Shown here: one piece after another, positions 36,001 through 46,000 of the stretch
Layout: every line of letters begins with the position of its first letter
How positions within the stretch are numbered: the first letter of the stretch is position 1
Source of the DNA: Mesorhabditis belari
Taxonomy: Eukaryota > Nematoda > Chromadorea > Rhabditida > Rhabditidae
Direction of reading: 5' to 3'
Assembly: GCA_958450365.1 (NCBI GenBank)
Contig: CAUEEP010000760.1
Location: forward strand, 1,286,962 to 1,350,961
Length of the DNA stretch: 64,000 nt
Notes under the pieces: generated by a model
Databases searched by the model: none
Told to the model about the DNA's origin: nothing
What the model saw: only the letters and a program-made list of their open reading frames with translations
Program-made: the position numbers and the translations under genes

Positions 36001-39000
36001 TATTATACATCCGAATGTTGGTGTCTTTGAGTGTTTTTTTTACGATCTTGTAATCACTTTCTGGCAATGGGACATAAGAAAAGTGAACAAGTAGGAATGC
36101 TTTTCAGGGTTTATCCTGTAAAAAGGATATATTATAGTAGTAGAAATTTTTGCAAGAGCCTTTAAACCTTTTTGGGAAGGGCTTCAACCTTTTTTGAAAG
36201 GTTCTATAATATTATAAAAGTCGTTTTTCAACTCTGGCTGGAACTTTGGCTTTGTTGGCCTGGAAGAAGGTAACCAAAGGCAATAACTTTATCTGGCCTG
36301 ACCCTGCTGCAGATCTAGCCTGGCTTTACTACAAACTTTGGACCTGCCAGGATTCTGACCTAGATCTAGTTTCTGGCCAAACTATGCTTAGCTTGATTAA
36401 ATCAGGCCAGGCTTGGCTAGGACCAGGCTTGGCTAGGACCAGGCTTGGCTAGGACCAGGCTTGGCTAGGACCAGGCTTGGCTAGGACCAGGCCTGGCTAG
36501 GACCAGGCTTGGCTAGGACCAGGCCTGGCTAGGACCAGGCTTGGCTAGGACCAGGCTTGGCTAGGACCAGGCTTGGCTAGGACCAGGTCTGGCTAGGACC
36601 AGGTCTGGCTAGAACTAGGTCTGGCTAGAACTAGGTCTGGCTAGAACTAGGTCTGGCTAGAACCAGGTCTGGCTAGGAACTAGGTCTGGCTAGAACTAGG
36701 TCTGGCTAGAACTAGGTCTGGCTAGAACTAGGTCTGGCTAGAACTAGGTCTGGCTAGAACTAGGTCTGGCTAGAACTAGGTCTGGCTAGAACTAGGTCTG
36801 GCTAGAACTAGGTCTGGCTAGGACCAGGTTGAAACAACCCTAGGTAGGTGGGAAACATTTTAAAAAGTGGCTTACGCATGGTTAAACCTTAGCTTATGAG
36901 TTAACTTTTCTCCACTCACCAAGAAAAACACAGTCAACGTGACGAGAATCGAGATCGAGAAGGTGATTTTGTGATCGGATAGATAAAAGACGAAAGTGGT
37001 GAGAATGGAGATGAGAAAACAGGGAACGATGAGATTGCACGTGAAGAAAAGGGTTTTTCGTCTCAATAGAAACTCGTACGTGATATCGATGTATCTAAAA
37101 TGAGAGCTTTCGATAAAACTGTAATTTTCTGCAAAACCAACTTTTCTGGTCCACAACATGAGGCGTAGAGGACGGCTTGTCTTTTCGATTTCAACGATAG
37201 GAGGTCCCATTCAGCAGAACTAAAGCTTGCTGAAGTAAAGAAACGCCTTGCTAACGTAGAATTTTGGTTTCATTGTACTATTGTTGCTAAGTATTAGGCT
37301 GTCCAGAAAGTCTGAACGTACGCGAAATGGTTAGCGGAACAAAATGAAGAGCTTCATTACCTGTAGAAAAACGAGAGATCCATCCCAAGCGCCAAATGCT
37401 CAACCTCATCATTTTTGTCATCAATCGTGATGTGTACTTTTTCTACAACCAAGACTCGTTTTCCTTTCACATTTCTCACCTTTTGGAAGTTGTCTCAAGT
37501 CGACATATTTACCCGTGTACGTCCAAGTGCCGAATTTCATGCTGCAGTTCTGCTCATCGTACGGAAACCAAGTGACATCAATCTGAAAATTCGAAAGTAA
37601 GACAAGCCTAACGCTTTCGCTTACTGGGCAAAATGATTTGTAGATAGCGGGAGGTTGCCAGAAAACTCGACCTGTAATATATTATATACTATACAATAAA
37701 ACCAAACTTCTCACTCTTCTCGAGTGATAAGGCACTCGAAAAGATAAGTGAGCAACCGTAACTGCACTCAACAAATGAAATCTCAAAAATTTACATTAAT
37801 TTCATTTTATTTGCTAGCTGGATGCCGCTTTTTTCATACTATTAATCATTTAAAGGGGGGTATTAATCGCGGCCGGGTGACGATAAAAATTTTTTTACGG
37901 CAACCACCTGTTTTTTTATTTTAATATCGCTGATTTTATTATAAAAAGAATAAAAATCACCCGGCTAGAGTGATTTGATGGGTTTACAAATTTTTGGAGA
38001 CACTGCAAGGCTTGGAGAAAAACAAGATTTTTATTTTTATCTTCTTTTATGAACTTTCTTTAGCAAGCTTCAGCCTCAGAATTCGCGCTAGCGCTGAAGG
38101 ATAAAGAGGCACGCTCAATGGGAAATCGGCTTTTGCAGAAAGCTCGGAATATAGGTTTCTCTTTGTTTAAGGATGTCTCATGCCATCACCCGCGCCTCGG
38201 AATTCGTCTGTGCCACGTCTACGCCTGAGGGTCTTCTTCGAAATAAAACCAGAAACCGTCTGCGAGAGGCGGAAAATAAAAGGGATGCTAATTTTTAAAT
38301 TTGTAATTGTTATTTTTGTCATTCATTTTGTTTGTATTTATAGATAAATAACTTACCCTCGTGAGTGACAAGGGCATCGGTGAGAATGGTGATGTCTGGG
38401 TCCCCGGCAGCACTGAAAGCAAGTTTAGCATTGATTCTAGTAATTAGGAATGTTCAAACTGAGCCCGAGGGTATACAATCCAGAGTAACAAGGCCAGACC
38501 AAGTCAAAAGTTAGGTCCAGTCTGCAGTAAAGCTAGGGCAGGCCAGGACCTAATCTCTGACATGATCCTGGCATACTTTGGCTCGGTTTTGGTGTTAATA
38601 CTTTACAAGATTTTGTATTTGTATGAGATTGGAATACTTCTTTGGCAAATTTACTATATATATGTCGTAGCCGAAGAAGGATTTCAGCCGAAGAAGTCTC
38701 AGACTTCTTCGGCTAGCCGATTAAGTCTCAAATTTGACGGAATTGAAGATTGAAGATCGATTAAATCCACCTGGCATCTCTCGTTGAAATCCTTTGTAAC
38801 AATTGGCTTCACGACTATTCCTTTCTTTGGTGTTCCTTTTTTGAGCTCGCATTCTGGGCACAACTTCACAAAAATTTCGATTACTTCCTTTGAGATCCCA
38901 TGATAGTCTCGTAGTCCTTGCCACATTATATCTCGTCCGGCGTGCCCAAGTCGTTGGTGAATGGTCGTTAACAGGCCAAAGAGCTCCTCTGTCTTAACGA

Positions 39001-40253
39001 CTTTCTTCGGTTTGTCCAAATCGCCTTTGACTCCATGATTGTAAAGCACCTCTTGATTCAATTCGTATTGAAGAGAGAATCGCACCACAAGTTTTTGTGT
39101 TTTTTTCGATGGCTTGAAGTCTTCATTTTGCAATTGTTGGAGAACGGTGACGATTTCCGCGTATTTCTCGCTTGAAAGAATCAAACTTCGCTTTTGATTT
39201 GATTGAAAGTGAGAAAATTGCCGGTCGAATTCTTTCTCCATTCCTAAAAAACAAAAATTAGTGTAGCATAAACAAAAAATGCACAGTAACAAAAAGAAAA
39301 AATAGGAATGAAATCAGGGGTTATGTTCGATAATAAACAGATTAGTGGTAAACAAGTTTTATCGATGATCCAACAAAGGGGCAAATTGACTTACAAAAAC
39401 AAACAATTCTATTTAAAAAAATGACGAATCAGATAGAAAATGACGAAAAGGGCTATTTTATAGCCTTTGGTTACAGTATGATAAAATGCGCACTCTTTAG
39501 AATGCGTTTTTAGCTTTTAAGCGCCTTTTAGAGAGCTTGAGTTTGTGGTACTGACTTGAGTCAATACATAACTCAAGATTTCATTTTTCAGAATCTGAGA
39601 CTTAATCGGCTAGCCGAAGAAGTCTGAGACTTAATCGGCTAGCGAAAAAATTTGAGACTTAATCGGCTAGCCGAAGAAGTCTGAGACTTCTTCGGCTGAA
39701 ATCCTTCTTCGGCTACGACATATATATAAAAAACAGTGTCTGTCTGTCCGTCTGTACGAGCTTTTTCTCAGTCGTCTTTGGACCAAAAAAAACAGATTTT
39801 TAGATTTGATCGCACTCACTTGTTGTACAACACCAAGTCTGGAGTCCAAAGGAATTCGCTCGGAATGTGCAGCTTTTTGATACCCCCATACTTGTCCGGA
39901 TTCCACACGAGTTTTGAGTCATACCATTGCTAAAGTTGCCCACGATTCCTATACCAATTTTCAATTGAAGCTCACCATTTCGAGCCATAGATTCGTGGTG
40001 AGGACCTGGTTCTTTTCATCCTGAATTTTCAATGAGAATCATTCCAAATTCGAATTCAACCAACCACATCAATGATTCGAATCAACGACGCCCCGACATC
40101 AACAGTCAAAATATCGGAGCTATTCCTGACGGGTCTGGGAATGCGATTGTAGTCATAGAGAAGATCCTCGTACAATTGACTCTCAAAGTCTTTTGCTTTA
40201 CGCAAAGCATCGGCAAATTGATAGAAATATAGGCAATAGAGAAAGCACTTCAT
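33021..40253 (-). CDS. Nicotinic acetylcholine receptor alpha subunit (Cys-loop channel)
   Basis: Acetylcholine-gated cation channel subunit of muscle or neuron membranes. Fifteen exons in one frame give 548 residues: 40065-40253, 39976-40020, 39820-39929, 38357-38412, 37625-37671, 37480-37582, 37361-37442, 37142-37219, 36920-37094, 35480-35670, 34895-34987, 34702-34813, 34486-34644, 34000-34098, 33021-33128. Visible parts: signal peptide [31 protein letters not shown] and QWYD; a Cys-loop C148-x13-C162 ([13 protein letters not shown]); vicinal Cys 232-233 in loop C (SCCGPEK), which marks an alpha subunit; M1 LRRKTLFF onward; M2 from about K279; M3 [14 protein letters not shown]; a basic cytoplasmic loop; M4 [14 protein letters not shown]. 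The M1-M2 linker is YLSDHK, where most cation subunits have GEK, and M2 position 9' is Val. This recalls the nematode ACR-8/ACR-12/LEV-8 group, an assignment from memory. An upstream TTG-initiated extension was rejected. Confidence 0.93.
33576..33781. mobile_element. Foldback element in receptor intron
   Basis: CAGCTACGAAAGCTA (left) pairs with TAGCTTTTTCGTAGCTG (right). The outer arms ACTCTCAAAGTGCC and GGCACTTTAAAAGT also pair. It lies in the last intron of the receptor gene. Confidence 0.75.
35231..35462. mobile_element. CCGTATTTTCTC MITE in receptor intron
   Basis: CCGTATTTTCTTTAATAGTA to TACTATTAGAGAGAATACGG with TA on each side. Its edge is 17 bp from the end of the receptor exon 35480-35670, close to that exon's donor site (minus strand). 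Confidence 0.88.
36395..36828. repeat. 16-bp minisatellite in receptor intron
   Basis: About 27 copies of AGGACCAGGCTTGGCT, drifting into AGAACTAGGTCTGGCT towards the right, so two subfamilies sit side by side. Confidence 0.93.
37294..37335. mobile_element. Solo mariner-like terminus in receptor intron
   Basis: TTAGGCTGTCCAGAAAGTCT recurs as TCAGGCTGTCCAGAAAGTCT at about 60380, and inverted (ACTTTCTGGACAGC) at about 54483. No partner end is nearby. Confidence 0.45.
38663..39720. mobile_element. TGT...ACA element with 73-bp perfect TIRs carrying an integrase fragment
   Basis: The first 73 bases, from TGTCGTAGCCGAAGAAGG to TTAAGTCTCAAATTT, recur exactly inverted at the right end. The right arm then continues with extra GGCTAGCCGA copies. 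Each TIR holds a subterminal perfect hairpin centred in AGTCTCAGACT. Both flanks are TATATATA, so the target duplication cannot be fixed but fits TATA. The cargo is an integrase N-terminal region on the minus strand. It lies in the receptor intron between exons 39820-39929 and 38357-38412. Confidence 0.88.
38699..39241 (-). CDS. Integrase N-terminal part (zinc-binding), truncated
   Basis: The 180-codon frame starts at an ATG two bases after a TTTTTAG acceptor-like site. It shows a His/Cys zinc-binding module ([15 protein letters not shown], then LCPEC) and RCQVDLID, which contains the first catalytic Asp of a DDE integrase core. This order is known from gypsy-type integrases and their DNA-transposon or domesticated relatives (Ginger elements, KRBA2/SCAND3-like proteins). 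The frame then runs into the terminal repeat, whose bases encode the last residues, so the second Asp and the Glu are missing. It may be a decayed transposase or a truncated product; activity as an integrase is not expected. Confidence 0.7.
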   Translation of the reverse strand: MEKEFDRQFSHFQSNQKRSLILSSEKYAEIVTVLQQLQNEDFKPSKKTQKLVVRFSLQYELNQEVLYNHGVKGDLDKPKKVVKTEELFGLLTTIHQRLGHAGRDIMWQGLRDYHGISKEVIEIFVKLCPECELKKGTPKKGIVVKPIVTKDFNERCQVDLIDLQSSIPSNLRLNRLAEEV

Positions 40254-40499
40254 TATCTCTTGAAGAGGAACATTCAAACTCCTAAATTGTTCATTTTTTT
40301 ACTGTAAATCAGCTAGAAAGTTATAGGTTCACCGTGGTAAAATTGTAAAAGTCTTTAATCGACGGCAGGCTTGCTTTTCTTGAGTTTAAAGTAATTGCGC
40401 TAGAAAGATCGTGTTTTTATTTTCAAAATAAAGTACAACAAATAGTACAACTATTTGTTGTACAACAAGTACAACAAATAAGTATTGTGATAGATTTAA

Positions 40500-40742
40500 A
40501 TTTAGTTTAAAGTTTAAAGTTTAAAGCTTATAAAGTTAAAAATTGTACTTGAAATTTAAATCTTAGAAGTTTAAAGCTTATAAATTAAAGCTTATAAACT
40601 TAAAGATTATAAACTTAAAGATTATAAACTTAAAGATTATAAATTAAAAATTATAAACTTAAAGCTTATAAATTAAAGCTTATAAACCTAAAGCTTATAA
40701 ACTTAAAGATTATAAACTTAAAGATTATAAACTTAAAGCTTA
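40500..40742. repeat. AT-rich minisatellite (CTTATAAACTTAAAGATTATAAA)
   Basis: About 240 bp of TTATAAACTTAAAG and TTATAAATTAAAG units upstream of the receptor start. Confidence 0.88.
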
Positions 40743-41747
40743 TCTATTTGCAAAAAAAGAGGTGTGTTAGTGAGGACGCGAATTGAGGCCTCTCTCTGGA
40801 GTGTGGCCTTATTGGATTTGGGGATCGGCTCACACCCAGTTAAAGGGAAAAGAGGTAACGGGTAAGACACAACAGAAAAACGAAAACGGAAAAACATAGC
40901 TTAACAGAAAAAGTTTGTTAATGTTGTAAAGTTTTATAAAAAGTGCACATCAATCTTTTACAAAGCGAGAGAAGGAACTGCTGTTTTTGACATAAAATGT
41001 GTAAAAAAAGAAACTAATCTTCACTCAAAGTTTTACTTGGTAAGTTACAATTCAAAGTATTAAGCTTTTGCTAAGCAACTAAGCACTAGAAAAGCAGCAA
41101 GATTTGAGCTAGATTATCAAATATCCAGTTAACTAAGAAGCTTCAAAAAACAAATGATATTAAGGATTTTTTGGAAGAATGGCCTCGGGTTGTGCTTTGA
41201 CTAGCGCTCTACCAAGACGGGGGTATGGAAAAGAATAGCCGAAGGGGGAGAGGGGTATTCGACGACCCTTGTGTGCCTTGTGCCCTTTCCCTCTTTTCAT
41301 TTTGCCCCTTAGGGCCCTTCTCTCTTTCCTCTTTCCTGAGAGCTTTCCATTCGCTTCAATCCCTTCATCTCCCCCTCTTTTCCTATGTCCATCAATAGAC
41401 GCCCCTTCAACCCTCAACTTCTAAGCCCCAGCCTCAGTCTTCTCCTTGAATCACCACTGGACAACACGGAAGAATATTGCTTTTGATTTGGTGTACTGAA
41501 GACTTCAAATTTGGTGTACTGAAGACTTCTAAGTGGCAGTGTTTGACAAGAGAATTGAAAAGATCTAGGCGATCATCTCTCTAACATACTAGGGATTCCT
41601 GGATCTCTTACTTGGACACTCAGTAAGATCCTTAGCAGAAAGCTTTGATTGCTGTAACATCTTCTATTGAATGTCAGAACTGTTTTTATTTTCAGAAGTT
41701 CTTGGAAAGAAAGATAAAAGGTCTGGATAGGCATCTCTCAAAACGTA
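40743..41747. other. Intergenic, nothing recognised
   Basis: Includes a pyrimidine-rich, GC-richer tract at 41210-41450 with an 85-codon basic frame on the minus strand. The composition alone explains the open frame, so no gene is called. Confidence 0.4.
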
Positions 41748-42148
41748 ACAGTAGCGCCAAAAGTTCTTTTGGAACTTTTGTTCTTCTGTCACCTCCCTAA
41801 AGTTGGCTCAAGGCGCAAAAACCGAATTTCGTTCTAGCCCAATGCAGAATATCATAGAAAAAAGTAGAACTTTTAAACTATCTAGTAGCGAGGCTCAATG
41901 GCATACGTTGCTTTTGCAAAAAGGCTAGAAGCTGAGAGCTAGCTGAGAGTTAGAAAATTTAGTACTTGTTACTAGTAAAAGATAGATAGAAAAGAAAGAT
42001 AGAATTCTTCTACGAACATTTTATTTGACGCTTTTTATATATGTTATTCAATATTCATAAAACAAGCTCAAAAAATCCAATATTTGCTTTAAAATCTATA
42101 AACCCAATAAGTATGATGACGGAACTTTTGGCGCACTCTGTATACTGG
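41748..42148. mobile_element. Tc1-like MITE
   Basis: GCGCCAAAAGTTC near the left end and GAACTTTTGGCGC near the right end, the latter followed by ACTCTGTATACTGG, which is typical of Tc1-like ends. No transposase. Confidence 0.6.
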
Positions 42149-42291
42149 ATTCTAAACTTCTAAACAAAAAACTCTGACCCTGTTGCTGTAATATTTTCAT
42201 ATGAATGCCACGATTATGTTTTCACGCACAGAAGTGATTGGTGAGAGAAATATAAAGGTTTAGCAAGCCATTTCTCCGGATAAACCAGTAA

Positions 42292-42719
42292 ACAGGGTTG
42301 GGCAAAATTACCCAGACAAGAATTCTTCGTTGTAACTTTGCAGCCAGCCAACTTAGCCAACTTAACCGTATAACTATAACCGTATAATTATAACCGTATA
42401 ATTTTTCTATAAATTTACTCATTCCATAACCTATTGGGACATTATTGAAAAGAAAAATCGGTTGACCGGCTTTTCTTTCGAATCACAAAGCATCGGGTAA
42501 AATTGATCCTGGCGCGGAGCTTCATTTTCCTTTTTCAGAGCTTTTTTGGTTTCTGAAAAACTCGAGAACAACAAAAACAACATTAGGGCTAAAAAGGTGT
42601 GATTACTTTTTTCGAAGATAATTAAGAGTTTATGGAACAAGAGTTTTAGGAGTTTTATGGAACGGTTGACGAATAACATTCAAACAAGTTTCTTGTCCGG
42701 TAATTTTGCCCAAGCCTGT
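42292..42719. mobile_element. Tc1-like MITE (ACAGG..TTGGGCAAAATTACC ends)
   Basis: ACAGGGTTGGGCAAAATTACC (left) and GGTAATTTTGCCCAAGCCTGT (right) are inverted with one mismatch each way. Inside, CCAGACAAGAA pairs with TTCTTGTCCGG. No transposase. Confidence 0.8.
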
Positions 42720-42826
42720 ACAAAATGCATTCACAAACTGTACTAATTCACAAACTGTACTAATTCATAAACTGTACTAATTCACAAACTGTATTAATTC
42801 ACAAACTGTACTAATTCACAAACTAT
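42720..42826. repeat. 17-bp minisatellite
   Basis: About six copies of CACAAACTGTACTAATT. Confidence 0.88.
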
Positions 42827-43066
42827 CTTCTGGCTTAGATTCACTACCAATTTACCAACGGCAACTCTCGTTGTTTGATCTTTGTCCCCATTTGACAAAA
42901 ATCTTGTAGTGTGATCACATTGTAGTTTTGTGACGGAAAAGGAGAAAGATAAGGCAAGACTATCCCATCAATTTATGATTCGTTTTTGAGCCGGTGATTT
43001 CTTGTCATTTGCTAAACTCAACAGTTAGCAGCTTTCAACTGAATTTGGTCTATTACCTGTAAATTT

Positions 43067-43074
43067 AACTTTAG
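43067..43074 (+). promoter_or_regulatory. Candidate trans-splice acceptor
   Basis: AACTTTAG sits two bases before the acyl-CoA oxidase ATG, in an otherwise exonless stretch. A lone acceptor just ahead of the start codon is what nematode spliced-leader trans-splicing would use. Inference only. Confidence 0.4.
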
Positions 43075-43076
43075 TG

Positions 43077-46000
43077 ATGCCGTTGAATCATTTGATTCGT
43101 GATGGAGACAATCCGGATATCACCGAAGAGAGGCAAAAGGCTACATTTAGCACGGAGGAGTTGGCGATTGAGATTTATGGAGGTTGGGGCAAAGACTTGA
43201 GTATTGAATGATCTTCGGTCTAAAAGAAATTGCTGACAGAACCAGAATTTTACCAATTCTTCACTTTACTTCAGGACTATTAACAACTAGGAAATAATTG
43301 AAACATAAAACATTTCCAGAGCCATTAGCCCAACGTCGACGAGAAATCTCGGCCGAGGTGCTGAAAAGACCCGAACTTTTGGATGATTGTCCTCATGTTT
43401 TCTTGGATCGAACGACAAAAGTCGAGAACTCGATGAAAAAGGTGAAAACGTTACATGGGAAATGAAATTGTTTATTTAGACGGTAGCTGTGATGGAAAAG
43501 GGATCGGAGATCTGTGATTTCACATCTCGTGAAGAACTTGGGCATCTAGTCTGGTGAGTTGGCTGGATAGCAGTTATCCAGTTATCTGGATAACAGTTAG
43601 CCAAAATCTTACGGTCACTTCTGACCATTCCCTTGTTAGTTTTACCTAGTTTACTTGATTCTAATCATATTTTTAAATAAATTTTGCCAATTGCTAAAGT
43701 TTAGCGAGGTTTTCGGTGACGATGGTTTCCCGTTGTCGATTCATTTCGTCATGTTCCTGCCAGCAATCCAGGGGCAAGCCGACGACGAACAAGCCGAGCA
43801 ATGGATTCCAAGAGTTTGTTTTGCTATTAGTGTGACACCTTAACATGCTATTAGTGTGACACCTTAGCATGCTATTAGTGTAACAACTTGCACCAATTCA
43901 TACCCTCAATTCAAAACAAAGCTCAAACTATCGTAGACAAACACTTCAGTAAACAAAATTTCTTCAGTTATGCGTGATATAAAGGCAGCGGCGTAAATCG
44001 TAAAGCATTTCATTTTCTCATTTGCTCACACTGTGTCGTCCAAATTGTTAGTCTGTAAAGTAAAATAGAATCATTGATTGAGTCATTCAACATTGTTTTC
44101 TGTTCTCTCCCTTTTCTTGTTTTTTCATCTATGGTTTAATTACCCAGCTTCGAGTCAAATGTCAAATTAAACGAGTCAATTGAGGAGCTTTTAACGTCAC
44201 ATTTGATTCAAGTCACAGACGTCACATTTGATTCAAGTCAGAAATTGCCTTATCTAACGCACACAATACTTTCTCGTTGCTATAATTAGATACCAACCGT
44301 ATTTCTTTCTAGTCGAGGCAGTCTTTTATTCAAAACTGGTCTTCTATTCGAAGAAATCGATCTATTCGATCTAGCCAAACTGAAAACCCAATTCCAGGCG
44401 ATGAGACTCGAGTTCATCGGCACTTATGCGCAAACCGAGCTCGGACATGGGACAAACTTGAGAGCACTCGAAACAACGGCCACTTATGATAAGCGAACTC
44501 AAGAGTTTATTCTGCACACGCCTACCGTGTCTGCTTACAAATGGTAATTTTCAGGGAAAAATTCCCATGATAAAATTGTACAGTTCATTGGGTAATGTCA
44601 AAGTTCAAATCTGACACAAGTTCTCAAGCAAAGTTCTCAAGCAAAAGTTGATAAGAGCATCTCTGACAACTTTTGCACTTCACCGGCTTTGATTTCTAGC
44701 TTTGTTTGCTAATCTTCAAGTATAGCTCAATACTAAGAAGTCTGTCAAATATTCCGTTGTGCAAAAACTTTTTTAGGTGGCCAGGAAATCTCGGCAAAAC
44801 CGCGAACTACGTCATCGCTAATGCGCAACTTTACATTGACGGCAAGAGCCACGGACCACACAACTTTTTGGTGCAGATCAGAGATGAGAATACACATCAA
44901 CCGATGCCTGGTTTGATGAGATTCCAATTCGCAACTAAAGCCAGTATTTTAGGAATAACTGTCGGTGATATTGGACCAAAGTTTGGCCTCAATACGAACG
45001 ATAATGGATTTTTGCGATTCGATCATGTCAGAATTCCGAGAAGGAACATGTTGATGAGACATTCGAAGGTCGGGAAATGGAAAAACGAATAATTTTGCCT
45101 ATATCATGAGTGATTCAGTAGAACTAAGGTAAACGCTTTGTTTAGGTCTCGGCTGATGGTGTCTATTCTCCTCCTGTTCATCCAAAGTTGTCCTATGGAG
45201 CCATGATTTTCGTTAGAGCTACAATGATCCGAATGTTGGTGGGTAAAAGGGAAAAAAGTTCACTGGAAAACTCGATCACTCGATTGCTCGATCGCTCGAT
45301 CAATTTGTATAGTTATAATTGCATAAGATATTCAGCCAAATGCTGTAATGTTAAATTTTATTTCTTTGCGTTATATTAACACTTGCGAATTGCAATTTCT
45401 GTTTTTTTTCCTTATTTCTGACAAAAGTTTATATGTAACCAGGCGAGAAAAAACCCGTCGTTTTTCTAACGACGGGTTTTTCTAGATGTTTTGGAGATCG
45501 ACGGCTTTTGTCGCCTTGGAGCAGTAGATAGCGCGCCGGTCTATCGCCCATACGATCCGGGTTCGACCTCGCCGTGCGACTCGAATTGTGCTTTTTAAAA
45601 AATCCAATGGCACGTTGCACAATTACATGTAATTCCCTATTCAACCACGCAAAAATCATTGCAAACGGTTCTCTGGGGGCTGAGGAGTAGCGCGCACAGA
45701 CAGACAGACAGACAGACAGATAGACATACAGACAGACATACAGACAGACAGACAGACGGACAGAAAGGCAGACAGACAGACAGACGGATAGACGGACAGA
45801 CAGACAGACAGACAGACATCTTAGTTCTTTTAAACATCCAGAATTTGATTTTTTACTTATTTACCTCTCAGACTCTTTTAATTCACACACCGCGTATATA
45901 TTGCTGATTTCCACAGTTTATGATGCGCGTGCTATAGAGTGACCATTAAATTATTAAAACTTTATCCGCTCACAAAGGCATCCTTGTCTTGCGTGAACAT

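Noticed and set aside
40254..40277. Upstream extension of the receptor start
   Set aside because: It would need a TTG start. The internal ATG at 40251-40253 begins a proper signal peptide.
41160..41417. 85-codon basic frame on the minus strand
   Set aside because: Low-complexity pyrimidine-rich plus strand; no domain, no splice context.
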